Positions 11,264 to 23,200 of a stretch of 64,000 bases of DNA are shown here, piece after piece. The position numbers and the translations under genes were made by a program. The DNA lies in the NCBI GenBank assembly GCA_023333565.1, contig JAJKFH010002994.1, positions 1,612,001 through 1,676,000 on the forward strand, in the 5' to 3' direction. Below the pieces are notes generated by a model. It saw nothing but the letters and a program-made list of their open reading frames with translations. It was not told where the DNA came from and searched no databases. Origin of the DNA: Puffinus mauretanicus (taxonomy: Eukaryota; Chordata; Aves; Procellariiformes; Procellariidae). Every line of letters begins with the position of its first letter. The first letter of the stretch is position 1.

Positions 11264-14200
11264 GTGAGAGCCTATTTTCTCCTTCCAAGGAAAAAGAAAT
11301 TTAAGTTCTCAACAGCTCTACTTACTCTGTAGTTACAAAATGTTTTCTAAAGTAAGGATATGCTTTATATCTTTTTAATCTTTCTCATTTATCTGCTTTC
11401 GCCTGTTGGTCATATTCTTAATGAAACTTCCAAGTATAAATCTTGAAAGACCAATAAACGATGTATTAGTTATTAACGGTTAGTTGAATGCTTATAAAAA
11501 TCACATCTGTTAAATGCTTAAGATTCATATTTTTAAATCTAAGTCTTTTATAAACAGACTTCAGGCATACAGAGCAACGAGTCTATTTTTGTGTCTAGAT
11601 TCTACAGAGATTTGACTAAGAAGCTTCCGTTTATTGTACACAGCAGCTTACCAGGCCTTCTTTGGATCTAGTAGATTAGATAGGACATTTCTTTATGTGA
11701 AGAATAGTGACGCCATTCCCCCCCTTAAAAGTACAAAAATTATGTTATATTTGTGCAAGTTTGTTTAGGGGAGGCTTAACTTCCTCATGATCTGTTGGAA
11801 ATTGTGTGATTTCTGCAATGAAGACTGTAACATGATTGTGTAAAGAGAACGGAGACCCACTTCCTTAAGCATCACCTACTGTTGTCGATTTTAAGCCCTC
11901 AAAACACACTAAACAAGCCTGTTTAGAGAGGAGACATTGCTTTATTCTGCGCAGGGTGCAGGGTGGATATTTTCCACAAATCAAGCACAGCTTAGTTAAC
12001 ACACGGTAAGCATTTTATACATTCCGAGCAACAGCTATCAGTACTTTTCACATTTACACTTAATCACCCTTACTTCTACTGGTTCTTGCAATGCCGCGTC
12101 TTCACTTAAAGTCACAGTGTCCTTTCTTTTTACTGCGCATATTCAGTGGGGAAGGGGCTTTGTTGGGTAGGGGCTTTCCTGCCCGTGGGTGGGGTTTTTA
12201 CTATGCTCATTAGCATAGTTCACCCGTTCTTCAAGTAGTTGTTTCTTCTTCTGTTCTCTTAGTGCTCATCTTGGTACTCCCTTATTTTTCTTCCCCAAGG
12301 CCATGCCCAGTTAACTCCCTACAAAGGTTGAATAATGTCTTGTTTAATTTCTCCCCAGAGCCTTCCTGGGATTCACCATCCTTGGTGCATCTAATCCCTA
12401 AGATAAACAATGTCAATGTAACCTAAAAGCTAACTATTTGATTAGACTACACTACCAAATTTACAACTTGTTTTCTAATAAATAATATCCTCCTTCCAAA
12501 ATGTGATTTTTAATTTTTTTTTTACCTAGCCGTGAACAGCAAAGCATTGTTTCTAGCAAACTGGTGGGAAATCTATGCTTTTTTCTCCCATGTAAACTGT
12601 GGCCTGTGTAAATTCTTCTGTTTAGCATCTCTCTAAGCATCTACCCCTAAGCATCTACCATGCTTCCAGGGATCTGATTTATAAATTAGGAGGAAACACT
12701 TGTTGTGAACTTGCTATATCTTACTTCTTTCTGAGTGGCATGGAAATCATAAATGTTTTAAAACCTTGAAAAAAACTCAAATGATGGATTGTTAAATTTG
12801 GAATTAATATCTAGTGACAGTACACAAACTAATAATTTTTACTACTGAGATGATTCAGAAATTTAAGACATTCGGTCAGTATCTTTAAAAATTGGAGGCT
12901 AGTGGGTTTAGGAGTTTAAGCTTTTTTCTTTTGAATACTTCTTAACCACACGTATAAGAGGGAAGGAAACAAGTAGGAGTGCATGCTGAATGATACTGCA
13001 AGACTGTTAGTGAAAAACTTCAATGTATGAGTTCTATAGTCAAGTAACTTTCCCTGGATAAGGGCAAGGGACAGGAGAGGATGAAAATATCTTCAAGCAA
13101 GAACTGGGACGCTAGGAGGGTATGCACTTGGAAGTATTAAGTGCAAGCAGTCATTTGGCTCATTCCAGGCTTTGAACTATTCTTTGGCTCCTGTACATGC
13201 TAAGAGCTTAAAATTTTCAAGAAGGCCTGTGAAGTAAAGCTTGCCTACTTGTTAACGTGCCCGTTTCTTGTGAGTGAGGTACCTTCAGGGACACGTAAGA
13301 ATTCAAGAGCAGAGGTGAGGACAATATCAAACATCTACTTATGACTAAACTATAAATATATGACTAAAACACTTTGTAGTTAACTCTGTGACCCTTTGGG
13401 CCATGGGGGAAATCTGTAAATTGCAGTTTATTCCACAGCAATATAGTGTTCATCTGCTAGAATTCAGCTGCATTGCAGAATTCTTGCATCAGTACTTTTG
13501 AGTTTGGCTGTCCATATGTATGAACACATTGTTAAATACAAGTTAACAGGAAAGTGAAGAAGTAGAAGCTTGAGTATTTGTTTAAAAGTAAGCTGGTGGC
13601 AGTTAGGAAGTTGTGGTTTCCGGGCAGTTTTGCTCATAGGCTTTGACAGAGTTTGCATCAATCTTCACACAGAAAACAAGCTCTTCCACTTAATTGTCTT
13701 CTGGAATTGAGTCTTCAGTTTGTTAAAAATGGTCCTCATGCAGACTTTTTCCCCTCTGATTGTTACCCTGTTCCAAGCTGTTCAGATCAATGCTTTGTAA
13801 TTTGCCAATAGCTGGTCAGGCCAGTTAGTTCAGTTATGTGGAGGGGATAACATTTTAATAGTGCTCAGTGTTAAAGTTAGTTTGAGATGAAGTTGTGGTT
13901 CCGTTCAAGTCTTGTTAGCTGTGTTTTGTTCTACTCTATTAGTCTAAAACTGAAGTTCCTGTAATACAGTATTTCTGTGTGTTGATACCAGAAAGAATAA
14001 ATACAATTGATTGTCCTGTTTTAATGATGCAAAATGTTTGAATGAAGTCACTGACTTTAACTTCTGAGACCATTAGGAAAACCCTAAATGCAGAATATGT
14101 TCAAGAGTCATTGAGAAACGGCTATAAAACCTTTGGTGCTGCTGTTCGGCTAGACCTTGATCTACACTGACTTCAAGTCACATCAGTAAATGGTGAGGAG

Positions 14201-17200
14201 ACTCATTATGCTGCAGCCACGGGGACTGTGGGAAAGCACAGATTTAGCTTTAAACTAGCTGGCTCAAGAATGCAGCATAGTAAATGGCATAACATGTAAA
14301 ATACACTGCAGGAGCAGAATAGGTACCTCGTGCTAACCTCACCCTGAGCTCCCTTCTGCTGCAGATCAGCTTCTGTGAACATAGCAGACAATTTACACAG
14401 AACTTGTTTTCTTAAGTGGTGGCTTCATCCTCTTAATAATGTTTTGATTTTGACTATTTTGGCAAAATTACAGCTGCCTGAGAAGAAATTCTTTTTTAAT
14501 TGATATCTTTCAATATCAGAGTAAAGGTATGCTTATTCAAAGCAGTATCTTCTGCTATTTTAATTTTTTTTTCAGGAATATAATGCAGAAATGCAAATTA
14601 GGTGAGATGGTAGATCTGCAGCCTTGGCATGATGTAGAGATGAAAATGACCTTTTTGTCTCAACAGCATTCATGCGTCCATGAGGTGCCAGATCCATGGA
14701 TCTTCCCTCAGATTGTTGCTTGTGTGACTTTCTTCCACACTTTTCAACAACTCCTCTAGCCTTTTTCCACAGCTATTGAATGGCTAGAAATCGAGACGGA
14801 ATTTCTGTCAGCTGTTTATCACTAATAGAAATGATCACTTTTGGTGGAGTTTGTCTGTCATTGTCACCACTAAAAATGTTAATTTGTAAATCCACAGTTA
14901 CCTGTATCTCATCTGATCTCTGCAAAATTGTCATGGAAATATGAATAGAATTACACGATTGGAACCATGATCTGAATTACAGTAGTATTTCCCTGGCTAT
15001 GGGCGGATTTAGCCACCATTGGCTAATGAAGACTGTAGCCATTTGCAACCTGAAAAATCCAACATGCACTAATTTGAATACGGTATATACTGAAAATATT
15101 AACAGTTATTCTTAACAGAAGAAATTTCAACTCATCTTAACATTTTCAGGTCATTAAGAAAATTTTAGGATTAGCTGTATGAAGATAGCAATCTCCTGCC
15201 TGCAAAACTTTGTCACTGTTTTGTTCCACATTGTGTCCATTAAACTTGGAACTATAAACTGTTTATGTGCTTACGTACTAATGGTGCAAAAGAAACAGAA
15301 CAGTTGTAATTGAAATAGTGGGTAAACTGACTCTCATAAGACCTGTATAGTGGAAGATCATTAATTTTATTTATAGTGATAAGAATTTTTAATTCTCTGT
15401 GTATCTGTGCTTGTGGTAGAGTAGTGGTTTACATGTAAACTAGCAAGCAGTGCTGCAGTTCTTGCAATCCCTGTTCTTGAAATAAATCTTTGAGTTGGCA
15501 AATGAATAGAACTACAAGGAATGAGGAGGGTACTTTGCTGTCATTCAGTGTTTGTCTCTCTTGCAGGGATCCTGTTAGATATACAGAAATACTTCGAGCT
15601 TAGCGATGGGGATACAGGTCTGCTGCACACAGGTAATAAAATCTCTTAAGTTCAGATAGTTTATTTTGCCTTGCATCTATGTGGTCTGTTCCTAAAACAC
15701 AGTCTAGTTACTTATTTCTTCTAGTTCCTACTCGTGTGTGGTATTGCTCACTTCCACTTGTGGGCAGGCTGGCTGTAATGCAAAACTGAAAGTCTTTGGT
15801 TCAGGGAAGACTGGAGTTGAGTCCTTCAAAAATCCCACAGAATGTGAATCACAAAAGATGAAGGAATTTCTCAAGAAATACAGAACTTGAGCAATTCACA
15901 CGTTTTATTTTTGTATAGGGTTTCTTGAATCTGCATTTCTCTTTTTCTAAATATCAGTCTACCTACTAGTTCTACAAACTCAGCCTGCCTTTCACCTCTG
16001 CCCTAAAAATAACCTGAGTTTGTCTGAGGGGTGCGGAGTACGTACAATAAAAATAATTTGACCAATATTGTCTTTGCTCTTTCTTGGATTTCCAGTCTTC
16101 ATCTTGTGTTACATGCTGGCTGCCCCCATCTTTGGATACCTCGGTGACCGGTACAATAGGAAAATCATCCTTGGAGGTGCTATTTTCTTCTGGTCTGGCG
16201 TAACATTAGGCAGTTCATTCATCAGTGAATTGGTATGTTGCTTTTTTAGAGGGTACTATGAAAATAATCTGCATACATCTTGCAGGAGTTGATAGAGTCC
16301 TTCTCTGATCACATTTGGAAGAGCTATCAGTGAGCACTTGCTCCCCAAGCCTGGACTAAACGGACTTGGTGCAGGAATGCTTTATGGGATGGTGGAGTCC
16401 AGCCTAGGCAATGGAGAACCCACACATTACTGTTGCAATTGATGGGATCTTATTTTTGTCCTGAACATTTGTTGATTATGACCTTACAGTGCAGCAGCTT
16501 GTTTGGCAAGCTTGTGGTCTATCGACCCTATCCTGTAATTCCCTTTGGGTGTCACTCTAAGAAGTCACTTCTGTGCAGAAAGTAGAAAGCACAGCAGTGG
16601 GATGTGAGGGAAGCAGGTGTGAGTGGAGAGAATACAGACATATGCAAAAGGCAGTGGAATTTTTATTTCCTCTGCTACATTTGATCCACTAAAATGCACC
16701 TCTTTAATAGTAAGCTTTCTTTCTTGCATGGGCTTTTTTGGACTATAATATGTCTTTTGCCTGCAGTATTACTGGATATTCTTTCTTTCACGAGGACTAG
16801 TTGGCATTGGCATGGCCAGTTATTCCACAATAGCACCTACCATCATTGCAGACCTGTTTGAGGAAGGAAAAAGGACCACAATGTTATCTATCTTCTATAT
16901 CTTCATTCCAGTAGGAAGGTTGGTTTTCTTGCTAGTAACTGACCTGTCTTTTGAAATTCTGTCTGACCACGCCTGCAATTTAATACACCCTGAGCCTTGA
17001 TTAGACATATTTTGATGTATATCTGCATTGGCTCTAGCAAAACAATTTGTCACTTGCTTAGCATATTTAAATAGAGCTGGTTAGGCTTATTTCTGTATTT
17101 ACCTTGAAGAAAAATTTGCTTTTTTCCCCCAACATTTTTTAGGGAGAATCTAAACTCTGAAAACCAGTAGGCTTTGAATAAAATATTGAATCAATTCTAA

Positions 17201-20200
17201 AAGAAATATGTGCATGGGGTAGGTAATTTATTTCTGGGTTTTGGAAGACAAAAGCTTTCAGATATTTGTTTACTCGACAAATTTTTCAAGAACGCTTCAT
17301 TAAATGTCTCGCAAGGAAGAATTGGCACTTCCCTCTCCTCTTTTAGTTAAATTGACATTGTGTCTGAAGAAGAGGTGGAGAAGGGCTTTTTAAGTGGTTT
17401 GGAGGCATACTCTTTACTAGAGCAGGCAGCCAAGGCTCAGCCCAAAAGGCAGATTAAAACTAAAGGAATTCCTGCAGGGCTTAATTCATACGGCTAGCAC
17501 AGAAAAGAGTAAATAATAAACTGCTTTATGGGCTGTCTGATCTGGGTTTGCAGTGTCATTCTACAGAATATGTATTCCAAGGGGAATCTGGGACATTATT
17601 GCCACCATCTCAAGTCTGCTCTGAGGAGGTTGGACTCTCTTTTTAATACTGGCTGGCAAGCAGACTAGCATAGACCATGAGGGTTGTTTCTGTTTATCCG
17701 TTTTGAAAATTATGACAGAATACTTCTCTGTGCTCTCCTTAGCTGGCAAGACGTGTCGTTTCAGCCAGCAAGAATTCATTGGTGCCTACTGATTATTCCT
17801 TTCTGTTGCTTACAGTGGTCTTGGTTATGTCCTAGCAGCCAGCATGGCAGATGTCACAGGGGACTGGCACTGGGCATTCAGGGTGAGTTACTCACTGTCA
17901 CTCATGGGGCTGCGCCATTCACTGTAAAATCAGAATCATCACTGGGGTTTGTGTTACTTATGTTCATTGCGTTAAAAGCGGTGAGCAGTGGAAGGACTTT
18001 CTACTGTCTGACTGCTCATGAACTTGGTGTTTAAGAGAACTCCTCCTGCAGGACAAGTGGAAGATTTATGCCTGGCTCTTGCAGAATGAAAGCAGGCATA
18101 GGTGAAATTGTACAGCAGCCAGGGCAGGTGCTGATGTTCCTCTTACCTGAGGACACACTCAGTGCACCAAGACCTCCTCAAACAGAGGAAACTGAAGGTA
18201 AAATGATCATTATACTGGTAGCACCAGAATAATTCTTCAGGAAAATGGAGAGAGGTTGTTTTCTGAAATGCTGTTGGGAACAACTTCTATTATTTGAGGG
18301 TTTCAAGAAAAAAACCTCTGCTGTTCTGGTCATCATGATGTCTCTCCATACTGAACACCTACTGCTTTGGAAGTACTTTGTCAGATCCTCCTAACTTATG
18401 TATAAAATTAACTAGCAAGTACAGGATGAGTGGGGAAGAATGTTTACTGGAATAACAGTCTGACGTTACTCAGATAACACGGATGACTGCGTCAGTGATT
18501 CTTGGATTTGTGGCCAGAGTACTATAGTACAGTTTTCTTTCTTCATATGTTTTTCTCCAAAATCAGAGGGAGTGATCATGTATCTGTATGATGGGGAGGG
18601 AGGATCTATCATCTTTCCTCCAAAGTCATCATAAATGACCAAAGTCACTCTTCTTCTTTACCAATATGACCTACAAACAGCAAGTGACATCTATTTCTGA
18701 ACATATCTGCAATTCTCCGATATGTAATTCTAACACTGAATTTGACATGGTGTAGTGGGCACGGTCGCGTTGGGTTGACGGTTGGACTCGATGATCTTAG
18801 AGGTCTTTTCCAACCTTAATGATTCTATGATTCTATGATTCTATGAATTGTTGTGGAATTTTCACTGTAAGAAAAAAGGTATCCTTGATCTAACCAGCCT
18901 TGTGTCTACAGATAACTCCTTGCATGGGAGGCCTAGCACTGGTTCTTCTGATTCTACTGGTACCTCACAGGACCAAGAGAAGGACAGCAGCACACAGAGC
19001 ACTGAGCATCTCCGGCACAATACGGGTAGCAGCTGAGAAACCAGGTGTACACAGAACTGCCAAGACTACTTGGTGTCAAGATGTCATATCACTTGCTAAG
19101 AAGTAAGTGATTTTAGCAACAAAGGGTCCCTCCACTGAGGAACGACCATTCCATTATTAGAAATAGGCCATCAAATCCTGCTCAGCTCCTTTCTATCACA
19201 TGCTGTATACAAGATGATTGAAACATCATTAACAAAAATCTTTCTTCCACTCTTTTAAGGAGTGCTACACAAGAGATCAAAAATTTCTTTGCTTCTGCTA
19301 TCCTCCCATTTTGAGGAGGGGGAAGGAGGCAAAGCTATTATGGCAGTGTGCTCCTATTTAAATCCAACTCTACTTTCTACCAAGTTCCCCCTTCCCTCTT
19401 GCTTTAACACGTAGAGATTGGTGAAAGTGCATGTTTTGCAGGTGTAATCTGTAAGTCTTAATGCCTGAGGAAGGTTGGATCAGCATGTCTCAGGCAGGAT
19501 TTATATGGTATTTGTGAGCCTGCTGTGCCTCTGATACAAGAATCTGTAGAACCCCAGTATAGTTTACAAAGTAATTATGTGTTTTGACCAGCTAACCTTG
19601 GCTGGCAGATGACCTCTTCCTTTTAACCACACACAAATTAAAGCCGACACCAGCTGACTTGCGGGACGAAGGAGAGCGCTGATTGCAGCGGGTCTCCCAC
19701 TCCCCGCAGCCCGTGAAGCCCTCGCAGGGGCAGGGCGAGGGGTGGGATGCGGTGTGAGAACGGCAGGTGCCGCTGCGCACCCGCGCCAGAGCCGGCCCCG
19801 CACCGCCCGCGCTGCGGGCTGCGGCCCCGGGGACCCCCGAACGCTTTCCGCTTAAAGACTTGCTTTCCCGGGACCTTGTCTGTCTTTGGAGTGTCCTTCT
19901 AGAGGATCCAGTGTTTTCTAATTGACAATTAAATCTGCATCCTGTTTGCATCCAGAACAGCAAGTACATTAGAGATCCAGTTTGTTGGATCATAGTTTGT
20001 AGGCAGTACAGCCTGAAGTGAATAAAAAATGAACTTCCTTAATCAAAAATGAACCTTTCTGACATTTCAACAACTAGACTGTCGTCAAAGGTGCTTTCCT
20101 ACAGAGATGTTCCTTACAACCTTACAGTTCCTTACAGCGGTGTTGTAAAAATAGGTTTTAATTTTCTTTTCCTTTAGCAATCGATTTCCAAAGCATAAGG

Positions 20201-23200
20201 ACATACTGCCAAAAAACAGTTCAAGTCCAAGAGCCCTTTATCTTTAGAATATGAAGAATTAGGTTCATATCATAACAAATCCTCTAGTCTGGTGGTCACC
20301 TGGTCATTTGCAGCACTTTTATTTAGTCTTAAGATGTCATACCTCCCTATTGACCTCAAAGGGGACTTTCTCCTAAACTATTAACTAGAAAGAGATCAGT
20401 AAAAAGTTAATTTTCTCCTAGAATAGGGCAGGAAGGAGACAAGACTTGGACAGTTTTTAAAAATGCTTCTCCTTTTGTCTGAAAACTCACTGTGCAGACT
20501 GAGACTCTATTTTTACTTACTCAGGTAGAGTTAAGAAGTGCTTCAGCCGCTGCATCTTAACAGTTTGGAAGACCCAGATGTTAATCTCATTTATACTGGT
20601 TGCACAAACAACTTAAAACCATCCTAAGGCATTTAGACTTGCATATAGAACAGTTTCATTTAGCTACTAAGCCATTAAATTCTTGCCCACTTTCTATCAT
20701 TGTAGTTCTGCTATCAAAATTTGCACAGCAATTGTTTTAGCAAAAGTTGGCAATGAAATCTGCAAATCCCAGTCCCAGGACTGGGTTTTAACATGAAATC
20801 AGTAGGTCACACTCTTGGCTCTAATTAGTACTTTACTGTTGAAGTTCATAGATAAAGCCTCATCAAAGTTCGTATCTTCAAGGGAGTGCATTTTGATTAT
20901 AAGATATCTGAATGAATTGTTGTATTATTGCTTGAAATCCTGGGTATTGCAGGTAGGCTTTCCCTTTTTCCTCACACTCCATTCTTTCTAATAGCGCTCA
21001 TTTCTTTCTTTTGACTTTCAGCTGGAGTTTTGTCTGGTCCTCACTGGGTCTGACTGCCATGGCCTTCGTTACTGGAGCCCTGGGAATGTGGGTACCGCTG
21101 TTTCTTTACAGGGCTCAGGTTGTCCAGGGCATTGTATCACCATGCCTCCGAGAATCATGCGATTCATCTAACAGGTGAGGTGCGCACGACTGTAGAAACA
21201 CACTTGGAAACACTGCACAGTGCTAAATCACAGTTTGTTTCCAAAGGCGGAAGGTAGGATGTGACTGTGAACTCTTCTTGTGAAGGCAATTGGGTGTGAA
21301 TGCTAGACTAAATTGCTTCCAGGTATGCTGAGACACTCCTATTTGTTTGTTTGTTTATAATCACTCGGTTAACTGGAAAGATGCTGCCAGCCCTATTTAA
21401 GTAAAGTGGAAAGAAGCAATAACAGGAACACTTACAGGAAAAAAGGAGCAGCTTTAGCAAGGATACTTCAGTTGACAATCAACTGTGCACCCCCAAGCTA
21501 CTTAAATACCCATTTAAGTATGTTTAGATCCTGTGTTCTGGTAACTTTCCTATTATCTTCTTAGTCTAGTTTTAAAAACTCCTGCTGTGTTGGCCAGGTC
21601 ATTGTGACTCCCAGCATAAAGCAAGCTTGATGAATTTGATCTAGTATCATATCATTACATCAAAACAGGATAATTTGGTCTTGTGAATAACTGCCAGCAG
21701 AGCTCCGCTTACAGAGACTGTCCAGAGCAATAAAGATTCATGAATAAGTATCAAATGTTGGATGGGCAAGGGGAATTTACAACGGGAAAGGACTTTTAAG
21801 TAATCATAATACAACATTTTGGAGATCAATTCCCCAGGTAGGAAGAGAATTTTTTTCCTTACAATGTGTTATCCAGAATAGAAAAATGTATTTGGTGTTC
21901 CTCTTGAGTCTTCATGGCTACCCTCAATAACAGTGAGCACCGGGACACTTCTCTTCTGTGTAGTGACTCCCTATCAGTGGCCTCCTCCCTACCTTTCTTC
22001 TGGAGGTATCCCAAATCTGGTTTCAGTCTCTGTCTTCATGATGGATTTCCAAGAACTAATTGCTTGCTACATTGTCTTTCCAGGTAAAGACAATTAAAGG
22101 GAAAAGCAGCAATCATACCTTGAGTGTGTCCTCTGGTAATGGGGTTCTTTTGCTTTTCTGCAATGGAATAACCGAATCAACTCAAAAGTGGTTTCCGAGT
22201 TGTAGGGTAACCAGATGGATTGAACAGTCATCCACAAGTACTTCAATGGGAAATGCAACTGTCCTTCATGGATGCCACCAGTGGCACATTACTTAATAGT
22301 GAGTAACGCTGAGGAAGGGAGTGAACTCAGGAGTCTGGCTCAGGGTAGGCAGAGAAGGGAAGCTGAACAGTTTAAACTGTTTGGCTGTATGTTAACAGAT
22401 ACAGTTTAAATACTTCTTTTATTAAGGTGAAGGTGTTAGCCTATGTTTTGTTTTCTAATCCACCTTCTGAATTATTATTCCACAGTAGTGTTGCTAGAGC
22501 AGACATGGTCTTCAGGGAAGTAAAATGGAGCACCTGATAGTTTAACCTCATGTACTGCTTCTTACAGGATGCTTTAAAAATAACCTTGGCATAAGCTAGT
22601 GCCAGAAGCAGCATAAGGCTGGATTTAGACTGTTATTCCAGGGGGATGTAAAGAAACATAATATAAACAACTATGTCAGACCTGTAGCTGATGGTGCTGG
22701 AAGAACTGAGCTGCACATTCCCAGACCTGCCCAGGGATACTTTAAGGACGTTTTCCCCTCTGGCTGTTCAGCAGTTGCAGGCTTTGTTTAAGGATCAGGG
22801 CTGAGTCACTTGGACTCCCTGGAAACACAAATTCAAATGGCACCACAGCTGTCTCAGGTCTCAATCCTTTCAAGGTAGATAAACAGGCAGTATGAAGTTT
22901 TTATTCAGGTCTTTCTGCAGACACTTTCGAACAGATCAGACAGATAAGCGAGCATTCTCAGACCCTAAAAGATCCCATAGGAGCCTTTCCCCAGGACTAG
23001 GCTTCTGTACTTTCCTACTCCCTGTCCATTGAACTGTGCTTGGATTTCGTTTTGGCTGTTCCCTTTTCTTCCAGCTGTAGGTTTATTTCAACTGCAGTTT
23101 ATAACACGTGAGTCTTCTAAACACAATTCCGTGAATGCTTCGATCAACTAATGTCACCTCAGAACTTGCCTCTCCGGACAAATCTCTAAGATAGTTATTC

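Larger units (their letters stand above)
11264..15566 (+). other. SPNS3: SPNS3 intron 1
   Basis: 4.3 kb, GT-AG, phase 1. It carries the solo LTR. Nothing else was recognised; the open frames in it are short and lack a family match. Confidence 0.85.

Noticed and set aside
17684..18034. 116-codon + strand frame overlapping SPNS3 exon 5
   Set aside because: It reads exon 5 in another frame; the spliced SPNS3 frame is clearly the coding one.
19592..19993. 133-codon minus-strand frame over the intronic CpG island
   Set aside because: GC-rich DNA is poor in stop codons. The translation is R/S/G/A-rich with no domain, so the island is reported instead.
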